Part shown: positions 37,999 through 46,365 of the stretch, one piece after another
Layout of the letters: each line of letters begins with the position of its first letter
Numbering within the stretch: the stretch's first letter is position 1
Source: Agrobacterium albertimagni AOL15
Lineage (GTDB): Bacteria; Pseudomonadota; Alphaproteobacteria; Rhizobiales; Rhizobiaceae
Assembly (NCBI RefSeq): GCF_000300855.1
Contig: NZ_ALJF01000004.1
Location: 248,001-312,000 of the forward strand
DNA length: 64,000 nt
Direction: 5' to 3'
The notes under the pieces: generated by a model
Database searches by the model: none
Told to the model about the DNA's origin: nothing
What the model saw: the letters and a program-made list of their open reading frames with translations, nothing else
Translations under genes and position numbers: made by a program

Positions 37999-38850
37999 TT
38001 GGCACCGACGAACAAGATTTCCTTCCAGGGCGACTACGGCGCCAATTCCGACATGGCCTGCCGTGACATGTTCCCCGACATGGAACCGCTGCCCTGCCCG
38101 ACCTTCGAAGATGCCTTCGTGGCGCTGGAGACGGGAGAAGTCGATCTGGCCATGATCCCGATCGAGAACACGCTCGCCGGTCGCGTCGCCGATATTCACT
38201 ACCTGCTGCCGCTCTCGCGTCTGCACATCGTCGGCGAGTATTTCATGCCGATCCGATTCCAGCTGATGGTGCTGCCCGGCGTGAAACTCGATGAAATCCG
38301 CACCGTGCACAGCCATATCCATGCGCTCGGCCAGTGCCGCAAGATCATTCGCAGCCATGGCTGGAAGGCGGTCGTCGCCGGCGATACGGCGGGAGCTGCC
38401 AAACTGGTTTCGGAGAAGGGCGACCGCACGATGGCAGCCCTTGCGCCGCGGCTGGCGGCCTCGCTCTACGGGCTCGACATCCTCGCTGAGAATGTCGAGG
38501 ATTCGGAGAACAACGTCACCCGCTTCGTGGTGCTCGCGCGCGACGAGGATGACCAGAAGCGGTCGAGCGACGACGAGCTGTTCATCACGACCTTCGTGTT
38601 CAACGTGCGCAACATTCCAGCGGCACTCTACAAGGCGATGGGCGGCTTTGCGACGAACGGCGTCAACATGACCAAGCTCGAAAGCTACCAGATCGGCGGC
38701 AAGTTCACGGCGACCCAGTTCTATGCCGATATCGAGGGGCATCCGGACGATGCGCCGGTCAAGCGGGCATTGGAAGAACTGCGCTTCTTCTCCGAGAAGG
38801 TTCGCATCCTCGGCGTCTACAAGGCGCATGAAATGCGCGGCAAGCTCTGA
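37999..38850 (+). CDS. pheA: prephenate dehydratase
   Basis: Converts prephenate to phenylpyruvate, the committed step to phenylalanine. 283 residues: catalytic domain about 1-180 with ISFQGDYGANSD, MIPIENTLAGRV and the Thr-Arg-Phe motif NVTRFVVL (about 171-178), then an ACT domain (ITTFVFNVRNIPAAL...NMTKLESYQIGG) giving Phe feedback inhibition. No chorismate mutase is fused. The start is TTG at 37999, 4 nt after the kdsB stop; no ATG fits the conserved N-terminus. Likely co-transcribed with kdsB. Confidence 0.95.
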   Translation: MAPTNKISFQGDYGANSDMACRDMFPDMEPLPCPTFEDAFVALETGEVDLAMIPIENTLAGRVADIHYLLPLSRLHIVGEYFMPIRFQLMVLPGVKLDEIRTVHSHIHALGQCRKIIRSHGWKAVVAGDTAGAAKLVSEKGDRTMAALAPRLAASLYGLDILAENVEDSENNVTRFVVLARDEDDQKRSSDDELFITTFVFNVRNIPAALYKAMGGFATNGVNMTKLESYQIGGKFTATQFYADIEGHPDDAPVKRALEELRFFSEKVRILGVYKAHEMRGKL

Positions 38851-38864
38851 TCAGAAGCCGGATA

Positions 38865-38899
38865 GAGCATTTCCGGACGCAAAACCGCTGGAATTGCTC
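38865..38899. repeat. short palindromic repeat between pheA and nudC
   Basis: GAGCATTTCC ... GGAATTGCTC form an imperfect inverted repeat (9 of 10 matching) over 35 bp. The core TTCCGGACG and AAAACCG with CTGGAATTGCTC agrees with a dispersed palindrome I recall from many Rhizobiales genomes, here shortened. It sits between convergent genes and touches the nudC stop; it may terminate both. Confidence 0.5.
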
Positions 38900-39857
38900 A
38901 GTGCCGCCACTCGTACCAGTCCTCGATAAGCCGACGGGCGATCGTGCCCGTTATCGGAAGGGTCCTGCCATCGGCCGAGCCTTCCGACAGCATCCGGCCA
39001 ATCTCGTCGCGGGTGAACCAGCGGCAGTCTTCGAGTTCGGCGGTATCGAAGGTGATGTCGAAATTCGTCGCCTCTCCATAGCAGCCGATCATCAGCTGAT
39101 GCGGCATCGGCCAGGGCTGCGAGGCGTGGTAACGGACGCGCCCGACTGCGATACCGGATTCCTCGCGCGTTTCACGACGGACAGCGTTCTCGATGGTCTC
39201 ACCCGGCTCGACGAAGCCGGCAAGCGAGGAATACATGCCCGCCGGGAAACGCGGGCTGCGGCCCATCAGGCAGCGATCCTGCTTTTCATCGACCACCAGC
39301 ATGATGGCGACCGGATCGGTGCGCGGGAAGATCTCGTGGCTGCATGCAGTGCATTTGCGCTTGTAGCCGCCGATGAGGGTTTCCATGGCTCCGCCGCAGC
39401 GGCCGCAGAAGCGGTTGTCGGCATTCCAGCGCAACAGGCTGAGGGCCTGTGCGACTTCGCCCAAAAGTTCGTCGCCGATCAGGGCATCGCGGAAAAGCGC
39501 ACGGGGATCGGCGGGCTTGTATTGGGCGGCCAGTGCTTCGGGCTCCACGTTGACGGGCACAGCGAGGCGTGGCTCACCGGAGACCTGGTGGCCGAGGAGG
39601 ATCGCGTCGTCGAAGTTCGGCTGGAGATCCGCAAGCTCGTAAGGGGCAAACAGCGGGTCGAGAACCTGGCCATCATGCTTCAAGACGAGCTGAGTGCCGG
39701 AAAAGGCAAGGATATGGGTGCCCTCGACCTTGAGCGCCTTTTCGAGCGAGGTCTCGTCGCGATGTTCGCTGTCACGGTCGAGCTTGTTGCCGGAAAAGGC
39801 CGTGAGCTCGCTGGGTTCAAGATGGGGGGCACGATTGAGGAAGATGGAATTCTTCAT
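38898..39857 (-). CDS. nudC: NADH pyrophosphatase / NAD-cap decapping Nudix hydrolase
   Basis: Splits NADH to NMNH and AMP and removes NAD caps from RNA. 319 residues: an N-terminal domain, the zinc ribbon FCGRCGGAM and KCTACSHE, the Nudix box GFVEPGETIENAVRRETREESG (Gly-5x-Glu-7x-REUXEExGU type) and the NudC motif SQPWPMPHQLM, a variant of SQPWPFPxS. Complete. The HIT gene begins 4 bp inside its stop in the other order: the NudC start overlaps the HIT stop (ATGA at 39854-39857), so both are translated together. Confidence 0.92.
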   Translation of the reverse strand: MKNSIFLNRAPHLEPSELTAFSGNKLDRDSEHRDETSLEKALKVEGTHILAFSGTQLVLKHDGQVLDPLFAPYELADLQPNFDDAILLGHQVSGEPRLAVPVNVEPEALAAQYKPADPRALFRDALIGDELLGEVAQALSLLRWNADNRFCGRCGGAMETLIGGYKRKCTACSHEIFPRTDPVAIMLVVDEKQDRCLMGRSPRFPAGMYSSLAGFVEPGETIENAVRRETREESGIAVGRVRYHASQPWPMPHQLMIGCYGEATNFDITFDTAELEDCRWFTRDEIGRMLSEGSADGRTLPITGTIARRLIEDWYEWRH

Positions 39858-40261
39858 TGGACTGCTTCAAGGATCCTGTGCTTCATGTCTTCAAAGGCCT
39901 GCTCGTCGTAAGGCACCGACTGGCCGAAGCCCCAGATCGGGCCTGGCCAGTTCGGATCATTCTCGAAGCGGGCAACGACATGGACGTGAAGCTGGCGCAC
40001 GACATTGCCGATGGCGGCGATGTTGATCTTGTCGGCACCGGTCACCTTCTTCAAGGTCGCTCCAACCGTGACCTGTTCGAAAGTCAGCATAGCCTGATCG
40101 AGCGGGGTGAGATCGAAAATCTCACTCATGGCTGGGCGTTGCGGGACGAGAATCAGCCAGGGCCAGCGGCTGTCCCTTGCAAGCCGCAGGTCGCAGAGGC
40201 CGAGCTTCAGGATCGACTCGCTGTCCCTTGCGAGGCGGTCATCGAGGATGAATGGCTGCAC
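39854..40261 (-). CDS. HIT-family protein
   Basis: 135 residues with the histidine triad QLHVHVVAR, the nucleotide-binding His-x-His-x-His signature. HIT proteins hydrolyse or transfer nucleoside phosphates. The start is GTG at 40261, favoured by GGGGAGAG six nt upstream and by the conserved VQPFILDDRLARDS opening; a longer frame to 40384 has no ATG-led match and would run into the SRP RNA promoter. It is coupled to nudC by a 4-bp overlap, consistent with a joint role in dinucleotide turnover. Confidence 0.85.
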   Translation of the reverse strand: MQPFILDDRLARDSESILKLGLCDLRLARDSRWPWLILVPQRPAMSEIFDLTPLDQAMLTFEQVTVGATLKKVTGADKINIAAIGNVVRQLHVHVVARFENDPNWPGPIWGFGQSVPYDEQAFEDMKHRILEAVQ

Positions 40262-40316
40262 GGTGTCTCTCCCCGCTTTGTTTTCACTGACGCTAGCAGT
40301 TTTTTTGGCGCTTGGC

Positions 40317-40345
40317 TTGCATTTGGCAGCGTTATTGCCGATATG
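40317..40345 (+). promoter_or_regulatory. promoter of the SRP RNA gene
   Basis: TTGCAT (40317-40322), a 17-nt spacer and GATATG (40340-40345), placing transcription start near 40352 at the 5' end of the RNA stem. The -10 is weaker than consensus but geometry fits. Confidence 0.55.
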
Positions 40346-40350
40346 TCTCC

Positions 40351-40449
40351 TTGGGAGGTTGGTGGTGGACGAGCCACTCGCCAACCGGGTCAGGTCCGGA
40401 AGGAAGCAGCCCTAACGAGCGCGGCACGGGTCATCGTGCCAGCCTCCCA
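40351..40449 (+). ncRNA. ffs: small signal recognition particle RNA (4.5S RNA)
   Basis: The core CAGGTCCGGAAGGAAGCAGC, with the conserved GGAAGCAGC (Ffh-binding asymmetric loop) at 40391-40410, is diagnostic. The 5' GGGAGGTTGG (40353-) pairs with CCAGCCTCCC (40439-40448), and GGCACGGGTCATCGTGCC is the distal hairpin. It works with Ffh to target membrane proteins. The position between a HIT gene and dnaX is the usual one in Rhizobiales. Confidence 0.93.
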
Positions 40450-40530
40450 CCTCATCTTCATTTCCGGCCTTTGTTTCCAACACGGGCCGTGGCATGCCCG
40501 GAGCCGGGCGACGGGGAAGCTGGCAACGCG

Positions 40531-42411
40531 ATGAGCGATTTCGAGCCGACTGCAGAGGCCAAGCCCGCCCCCGGCGGCTACCGCGTTCTCGCCCGCAAAT
40601 ATCGCCCCAAGGATTTCACGGACCTCATGGTCGGCCAGGAGCCGATGGTGCGGACGCTGACCAATGCGTTCGAGACCGGCCGCATTGCCCAGGCCTATAT
40701 GCTGACCGGCGTGCGCGGCGTGGGCAAGACGACAACGGCGCGCATTCTGGCGCGCGCGCTCAACTACAAGACGCCCGAGATCGACAAGCCGACGATCGAC
40801 CTTCGCATCCCCGGTGAACATTGCCAGGCGATCATGGAAGGCCGGCATGTCGACGTGATCGAGATGGACGCCGCCTCGCATACCGGCATCGATGACATCA
40901 GAGAGATCATCGAGCAGGTGCGCTATCGCCCGGTTTCGGCGCGTTACAAGGTCTACATCATCGACGAAGTGCACATGCTGTCGACGGCCGCCTTCAACGG
41001 GCTGCTGAAGACCCTGGAAGAGCCGCCGGAGCATGTGAAGTTCATCTTTGCGACGACAGAAATCCGCAAGGTTCCGATCACCGTTCTCTCCCGCTGCCAG
41101 CGCTTTGACCTGCGCCGCATCAGTGCGGGCGATCTTGTCGGCTTGTTTTCGACCATTGCGTCGAAGGAAGGCATCGAGGCGGACGAAGACGCGCTGGCGA
41201 TGATTGCGCGCGCCGCCGAAGGCTCCGCACGTGACGGGCTCTCGCTGCTTGACCAGGCGATCGCGCATGGCAGTGGGGTCGTGCATGCCGATGCCGTGCG
41301 CTCCATGCTGGGTCTCGCAGACCGCGCCCGTATCGTCGACCTGTTCGACCACATCGTACGTGGCGACGTCTCGGCAGCACTTTCCGAATTCGGCAGCCAA
41401 TACGAGGCGGGTGCCAATCCGACTGTGGTGCTGACCGATCTTGCCGACTTCACCCATCTGGTGACCCGGCTCAAATACATTCCCTCTGCTTCGCAGGATC
41501 CTTCGCTTTCCGAAGTCGAGCGCGTACGGGGCGCCGAACTCGCCGACAGCGTGGCGGTGACGACGCTGTCGCGCATGTGGCAGATGCTGCTCAAGGGCAT
41601 ACCGGAAGCGGAGGCCTCATCGAGGCCCGCAGGGGCCGCCGAGATGGTGCTGATCCGGCTTGCGCATGCCGCGCATCTGCCCTCGCCCGAAGATGCAGCG
41701 CGCCGTCTGCTTGAATTGTCGAATGGTGAAGGTGGGGGAGATCGCGCGCCTTCTCAGCCAAGGCCGAATGGCGGTGGTGGTGGCGCCTCGATGGCCATGC
41801 GCGTACAGGCCGTGGGTCAACCTTCGCAAGACAGTGGCGCGCGACCGGCGATGAGCCAGCCGGTTGCCCATCTGCAGAGCGTGCCGGCAGGCGACGCGTT
41901 GCCGCAAGCGATCGAACGCCGCGAAACCAAGGTCGAGGAAGCACCGATTCTCGGTGTGCGCGTCGAGACGCTGGCCGATATCGCTGATCTCTGCACGAAG
42001 AACCGGGCGCCCGTGTTGCGGGCTCAGCTTCGCCAGTTCGTGCATCTCGTGAAGATCGAGCCGGGCCGGCTGGAGATTCGTCTGGAATCGCAATGCCCGC
42101 CGGCGATCGTCAACGAGTTGAAGATGAAGCTCAGCGAGTGGACGGGCATCAACTGGTGGGTGACACTTTCCAACGAGGCGGGCGCGCCGACGCTGGTCGA
42201 AGTCGAGAAGACAACGCGCGAGGCGCGGCTGGTCGATGCGCGGCAGGATCCTGACGTTGCCGCGATCCTCGCACGCTTTCCCGGCGCCAAGGTGACCGAC
42301 GTCCGGATCAAAGCGGCCGCCATCGAGGACGACGACATTGTCGCGGCGCCGCCAGCGGCAGCCGAATCCGCCGAAGGCGACATCCTGCCGGGCGACGACA
42401 TCGAATTCTAG
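40531..42411 (+). CDS. dnaX: DNA polymerase III tau/gamma subunit
   Basis: Clamp-loader ATPase and replisome organiser. 626 residues. Walker [17 protein letters not shown] near 58-73, Walker [11 protein letters not shown], sensor [18 protein letters not shown] (arginine finger LSRCQ). The zinc-module cysteines found in E. coli are mostly missing: [22 protein letters not shown] has only one. A Gly/Ala/Gln-rich linker near 400-470 precedes the C-terminal tau domain ([27 protein letters not shown]) . It starts 82 nt after the SRP RNA, and ybaB follows after 49 nt. Confidence 0.96.
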   Translation: MSDFEPTAEAKPAPGGYRVLARKYRPKDFTDLMVGQEPMVRTLTNAFETGRIAQAYMLTGVRGVGKTTTARILARALNYKTPEIDKPTIDLRIPGEHCQAIMEGRHVDVIEMDAASHTGIDDIREIIEQVRYRPVSARYKVYIIDEVHMLSTAAFNGLLKTLEEPPEHVKFIFATTEIRKVPITVLSRCQRFDLRRISAGDLVGLFSTIASKEGIEADEDALAMIARAAEGSARDGLSLLDQAIAHGSGVVHADAVRSMLGLADRARIVDLFDHIVRGDVSAALSEFGSQYEAGANPTVVLTDLADFTHLVTRLKYIPSASQDPSLSEVERVRGAELADSVAVTTLSRMWQMLLKGIPEAEASSRPAGAAEMVLIRLAHAAHLPSPEDAARRLLELSNGEGGGDRAPSQPRPNGGGGGASMAMRVQAVGQPSQDSGARPAMSQPVAHLQSVPAGDALPQAIERRETKVEEAPILGVRVETLADIADLCTKNRAPVLRAQLRQFVHLVKIEPGRLEIRLESQCPPAIVNELKMKLSEWTGINWWVTLSNEAGAPTLVEVEKTTREARLVDARQDPDVAAILARFPGAKVTDVRIKAAAIEDDDIVAAPPAAAESAEGDILPGDDIEF

Positions 42412-42460
42412 GGCCGAAGGCTCTTCTCGCAGAACACGACAACAATCCAAGGAGACGGTA

Positions 42461-42784
42461 ATGCGCGACATCATGGGCATGATGGGCAAGGTCAAGGAAA
42501 TGCAGTCCAAGATGGAGAAGATGCAGGAAGAGATTGCTGCACTCGAAATCGAAGGCAAGTCCGGCGGCGGCATGGTGACCGTGGTCCTGAGCGGCAAGGG
42601 CGAGATGCGCAGCCTCAAGATCGATCCGTCGCTCTTCAAGGAAGACGATGTCGAGATCCTCGAAGACCTGATCGTTGCCGCCCACAAGGATGCTAAGGAC
42701 AAGGGCGAAGCCCAGGCCCAAGAAAAGATGGCGGCGCTGACCGCTGGCATCCCGCTGCCGCCGGGGATGAAGTTCCCGTTCTGA
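42461..42784 (+). CDS. YbaB/EbfC nucleoid-associated protein
   Basis: 107 residues: [21 protein letters not shown] opens a coiled coil, then [22 protein letters not shown] and the LPPGMKFPF tail, all typical of the YbaB dimer that binds DNA. AAGGAGAC sits just before the ATG. The dnaX-ybaB-recR set is widely conserved, although here recR is 1.7 kb away with two genes between. Confidence 0.95.
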   Translation: MRDIMGMMGKVKEMQSKMEKMQEEIAALEIEGKSGGGMVTVVLSGKGEMRSLKIDPSLFKEDDVEILEDLIVAAHKDAKDKGEAQAQEKMAALTAGIPLPPGMKFPF

Positions 42785-42824
42785 TCAAGCAGCTCGTTCT
42801 GCTCGAAAAGGGCGATCGGGTCCG

Positions 42825-43715
42825 TCAGGGATAGACCCGATCATTCCAAGGGTTTTCCCCCTCGCGCAGAAACGCGAGGGTCTGGTGCCAGAAGCCATCC
42901 CGATGGCGGGCGTGGAAAAGATCGAAGTGACCGACACCGTCAAAACCGAGGTCCTGTGGTGCGAGCAGCACCTTCGTCACCGGCGCGCGGCGATAATAAC
43001 GCATCGCGCGATCTATCGCCTTCGGCGTTGCGATCTCGTCATCCGACATGGCGACACTGAGGATCGGGCCGGTTGCCGTGGCGAACCGGTCGCGCATGAC
43101 TTCGGCCGCCTCGCGGGTGAGCCCCTGCTCCGCCCTGCCCTGCTGCAGCCCCCAGCCATAGGCGACTCCTTTTGGCAAATCCTCCAGCCAACCAAGACGC
43201 TTGCCCGGAAAATGGCCGAGCGCTAAGGTAATGGCCGGCATCGCGACATGCCATTTCAAAAAGAGCGGCAGACGGCGGGCCGGCAGATAGTCGCCCCAAT
43301 AGCCGTATTGCCCGCCGACAGAGAGCATGGCCGAGACACGTCCGACCGCTGGGGAATAGCCAGGCAGGAAACCACCGATGCTGTGGCCGACGACAAGCAC
43401 GCGTCCCGTCTGGTCCTTCTGCAAGCAATGGCGCAGGGCCGCGTCAAAATCCTGCTCGCCCCATTGGCGCCAAGTGAAGGTCGATCTTTCAAGGCTTTCG
43501 GGACGAGACAGCCCGATGCCGCGGTAATCATAAGTGAGGACGGAAAAGCCGTTTGCCGCGAGGTAGGCGGCGTATCGGTGGTAATAGCGGGCCAGGACGC
43601 CGGTTGCCGGATTGACGATGACGGTTCCCAAAGGCTCTCGGTCGGCTGACCGCCACCAATGACCGGTCAGCCGCACGCCATCGGCTGCGGTCAGCTCTGT
43701 TCTCCTCGGGTCCAT
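42825..43715 (-). CDS. alpha/beta hydrolase
   Basis: 296 residues. Nucleophile elbow VVGHSIGGFLPG near 112-124, oxyanion-hole NPATGVLARYYHRYAA, YDYRGIGLS, an acid near MSDDEIATP and His in DGVGHFDLFHAR. The fold is of the serine aminopeptidase/lysophospholipase type. No signal peptide. Substrate unknown. GGAGGA precedes ATG 43715; the GTG at 43718 is an alternative. It lies on the minus strand between ybaB and the MOSC gene, interrupting the common dnaX-ybaB-recR order. Confidence 0.8.
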   Translation of the reverse strand: MDPRRTELTAADGVRLTGHWWRSADREPLGTVIVNPATGVLARYYHRYAAYLAANGFSVLTYDYRGIGLSRPESLERSTFTWRQWGEQDFDAALRHCLQKDQTGRVLVVGHSIGGFLPGYSPAVGRVSAMLSVGGQYGYWGDYLPARRLPLFLKWHVAMPAITLALGHFPGKRLGWLEDLPKGVAYGWGLQQGRAEQGLTREAAEVMRDRFATATGPILSVAMSDDEIATPKAIDRAMRYYRRAPVTKVLLAPQDLGFDGVGHFDLFHARHRDGFWHQTLAFLREGENPWNDRVYP

Positions 43716-43759
43716 CACTCCTCCAAGCGGGCGGCATGATGACGAGAAGCATGGGATGG

Positions 43760-43779
43760 GTAAAGCCGGGCGGCTTTAC
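43760..43779 (-). terminator. hairpin between MOSC and hydrolase genes
   Basis: GTAAAGCC/GGCTTTAC, a perfect 8-bp stem with loop GGGC, just past the stop of the MOSC gene. No T-run on the minus strand, so termination is doubtful. Confidence 0.35.
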
Positions 43780-43795
43780 GACCTTTGGCGGAGGC

Positions 43796-44416
43796 TCACA
43801 TCTTGCCGGCGCGGATCGCGTCCTTGACCTTGTAGTGGACAGGAGCCGCCATGTAGCGGGCACGATCGGTTTCGCTCAGCCTGCGGCCGAAACTCGCCAT
43901 CATCTCGCGCATGGTGACACGGTCGCCGCTCCAGGGCGTGAATTCGACGGACTGGCCGGCTTCGACCATGCCACCCTGCAGCACCCGCGCATAGGCACCG
44001 GGACGGCCAGCGCGCGTGTAGCGCTTGACGAAGGTCGGCTCGCCCATCTTGGCGGCAAAGGTGGCGCAGGGAATGCGGGCGGAGGTCACTTCCAGCAGTA
44101 CTTCGCCGATCGCCAACCTGTCGCCGGCGGCCAGCATGACGCTTTCCAGCCCCTCGATCACCAGATTTTCGCCGAATGTGCCATAGGGGAGATCGCAGCC
44201 GAGTTCGGCCTGCCACCAGTCGAGATCAATGGAGCCCTCGATATAGACGGCCCGATCAACGCCGCCGTGGTGTTTGCGATTGAGGATCGCGTCGCCGACA
44301 AGACCTTCCGCATCGACCATGATCGGGCCCTGGATGGCGAGCTTGTTGATGCCGGTCTTGTATTTCTTCCCCGGCAGGGTCTCGGGTCGACCGAGGCAGA
44401 CGGCGAGGATTTTCAT
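43796..44416 (-). CDS. MOSC-domain protein (YiiM-like)
   Basis: 206 residues. MOSC domain (molybdenum cofactor sulfurase C-terminal type) with [26 protein letters not shown] and the conserved Cys in [12 protein letters not shown], which is thought to bind the sulfur or Moco ligand. The C-terminal helical part ([22 protein letters not shown]) is the 3-alpha segment. YiiM proteins reduce N-hydroxylated compounds with molybdenum cofactor. ATG 44416 has GAAGGG upstream; ATG 44425 is too close to it. Divergent from recR. Confidence 0.82.
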   Translation of the reverse strand: MKILAVCLGRPETLPGKKYKTGINKLAIQGPIMVDAEGLVGDAILNRKHHGGVDRAVYIEGSIDLDWWQAELGCDLPYGTFGENLVIEGLESVMLAAGDRLAIGEVLLEVTSARIPCATFAAKMGEPTFVKRYTRAGRPGAYARVLQGGMVEAGQSVEFTPWSGDRVTMREMMASFGRRLSETDRARYMAAPVHYKVKDAIRAGKM

Positions 44417-44472
44417 GGCGGGCATCCCTTCGGCGATTCCGTTCGCCGTCTATATGGGCTAGAAACGCCGCC

Positions 44473-45078
44473 ATGGCAAAACGAGTCACCGGCCCTGAAA
44501 TCGAGAAACTCATACAGCTCCTGGCGAAAGTGCCGGGGCTTGGGCCCCGCTCGGCACGGCGTGCCGCGCTGCATCTAATCAAGAAGAAGGACCAGCTTCT
44601 GGGCCCCCTGGGTCACGCCATGGGCGAGGCCTATGACAAGGTGAAGATCTGCTCCTGCTGCGGCAATGTCGATACAATCGATCCCTGCACCGTCTGCACG
44701 GACGTGGCTCGCGACCAGTCCGTCATAATCGTTGTCGAGGATGTCTCCGATCTCTGGGCACTGGAACGGGCAAGCGCGATGAATGCCGCCTATCACGTCC
44801 TCGGCGGCACGCTGTCGCCGCTCGACGGCATCGGGCCCGATGATCTCAACATCAAGGGGCTGATCGACCGGGTGGCCAAGGGCGGGATCCGCGAGATCAT
44901 TATCGCTGTAAATGCCACCGTCGAGGGACAGACCACAGCACACTATATAACCGACCACCTGGTGGGGCTCGACGTGAAGATCACGCGGCTTGCCCATGGC
45001 GTGCCCGTCGGCGGCGAACTGGACTATCTGGACGAGGGAACATTGTCTGCGGCGATCAGGGCCCGGACCACGATCTGA
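44473..45078 (+). CDS. recR: recombination mediator RecR
   Basis: 201 residues, the standard length. Helix-hairpin-helix [16 protein letters not shown], zinc finger [16 protein letters not shown], Toprim [15 protein letters not shown] with conserved Glu, and Walker-like C-terminus [22 protein letters not shown]. Acts with RecF and RecO to load RecA at gaps. The ATG at 44473 is followed by a clean frame; the lytic transglycosylase begins 15 nt after the stop. Confidence 0.97.
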   Translation: MAKRVTGPEIEKLIQLLAKVPGLGPRSARRAALHLIKKKDQLLGPLGHAMGEAYDKVKICSCCGNVDTIDPCTVCTDVARDQSVIIVVEDVSDLWALERASAMNAAYHVLGGTLSPLDGIGPDDLNIKGLIDRVAKGGIREIIIAVNATVEGQTTAHYITDHLVGLDVKITRLAHGVPVGGELDYLDEGTLSAAIRARTTI

Positions 45079-45093
45079 CGCGAGGAAGAACCG

Positions 45094-46356
45094 ATGGCAC
45101 GCATCCGCAAGCCACTCAAGTGGCTGATGACCACCGTTTCACTGGTGCTGGCCGGGAGTTTGGCAGTGCCGGCTGCCGCGGCTTCCCGCAGCGCCGTCGA
45201 GGCGCAGTTCCGGCAATGGATCACGGGGGACCTGTGGCGCGCCGCTCGGGAAGGCGGGATCAGCAAAGAGGTTTTCGACCGGACGCTTCAGAACGTACAG
45301 TTGAACTGGGATCTGCCGGATCTCGTGCCTCCCGGCACCGCGCCGCCGAAGGAGCGGACGCAGAGCCAGGCGGAATTCAGCTCGCCCGCGTCCTATTTCA
45401 ACGAGAAGCGCCTGCAGGGACTGGCCGCGACCGGTCGGACGCTTGCGAGCCAGCATGCGGCGACGCTCCGCAAGGTCGAGGCGACCTATGGCGTCCCCGG
45501 CTCGATCATCGTCGCGATCTGGGGGCGCGAGTCGGGTTATGGCCGGGCGAAGCTGCCGCATCCGGCGATCGACGTACTGGCGACCAAGGCCTTCATGTCA
45601 ACCCGCAAACCGATGTTCCAGCAGGAGCTGATTTCGGCACTGCATATCGTCGAAAGCGGGGATGTCAGTGCCAACAGGCTTATGGGCTCCTGGGCAGGCG
45701 CGCTTGGACAGCCGCAGTTCATGCCGGGAAGCTACCTGAAATATGCCGTCGATTTCGACGGCGACGGCAAGCGCGACATCTGGAATTCCGTGCCGGATAC
45801 GCTGGCATCCATAGCCAACTATCTGGTCAAGAGCGGCTGGCAGCGGGGTCGCGACTGGGGTTACGAGATCACCATCCCTGACGGCGTTTCCTGTGCGCAG
45901 GAAGGGCCCGATAGAGCGAAGGCGGTTTCGGCCTGGACGAGCGGCGGGCTGACCCGGGTTTCTGGCCGGGCCTTCCCTTCGTCGGAAGCGTCTCAGCCGG
46001 CGATGATGCTGGTGCCGGCCGGGACCTATGGTCCGGAATTCCTGGTGACGCCGAATTTCTATGTGCTCAAGGAATACAACAATTCCGATCTCTACGCGCT
46101 GTTCATCGGCAATTTGGCCGACCGCATCGAAAGCGGTGGCGGGGCCTTCAGGGCGCCCTGGGGCGATGTCGGCAAGATGCTGCGCTCGGATGTGCTCGCC
46201 ATGCAGCAGGCACTGGTCGCTCAAGGTTATGATGTCGGAAAGGTCGATGGTCTGCCCGGCTTCAAGACGCGGCGGTCGCTCGGCGAATGGCAGGCGAAGA
46301 ACGGAATGAAACCCACCTGCTATCCGAGCGCCGATCTGAAAGCGAAGCTGCGCTGA
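45094..46356 (+). CDS. lytic murein transglycosylase, MltB type, with peptidoglycan-binding domain
   Basis: 420 residues. Signal peptide about 1-30 (WLMTTVSLVLAGSLAVPAAAAS), so periplasmic. The catalytic Glu is in AIWGRESGYGRAK near 150; then NRLMGSWAGALGQPQFMPGSYLKYAVDFDGDGKRDIW, characteristic of MltB-type lytic transglycosylases. The C-terminus (LRSDVLAMQQALVAQGYDVGKVDGLPGFKTRRSL) is a peptidoglycan-binding repeat. It cuts glycan strands to 1,6-anhydro products for wall turnover. No lipobox Cys is seen, so it is a soluble form. Confidence 0.9.
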   Translation: MARIRKPLKWLMTTVSLVLAGSLAVPAAAASRSAVEAQFRQWITGDLWRAAREGGISKEVFDRTLQNVQLNWDLPDLVPPGTAPPKERTQSQAEFSSPASYFNEKRLQGLAATGRTLASQHAATLRKVEATYGVPGSIIVAIWGRESGYGRAKLPHPAIDVLATKAFMSTRKPMFQQELISALHIVESGDVSANRLMGSWAGALGQPQFMPGSYLKYAVDFDGDGKRDIWNSVPDTLASIANYLVKSGWQRGRDWGYEITIPDGVSCAQEGPDRAKAVSAWTSGGLTRVSGRAFPSSEASQPAMMLVPAGTYGPEFLVTPNFYVLKEYNNSDLYALFIGNLADRIESGGGAFRAPWGDVGKMLRSDVLAMQQALVAQGYDVGKVDGLPGFKTRRSLGEWQAKNGMKPTCYPSADLKAKLR

Positions 46357-46365
46357 ACTCCGCCG

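Noticed and set aside
40351-40449. tRNA-like or riboswitch reading of the structured stretch before dnaX
   Set aside because: The GGAAGCAGC core and the long terminal stem identify SRP RNA.
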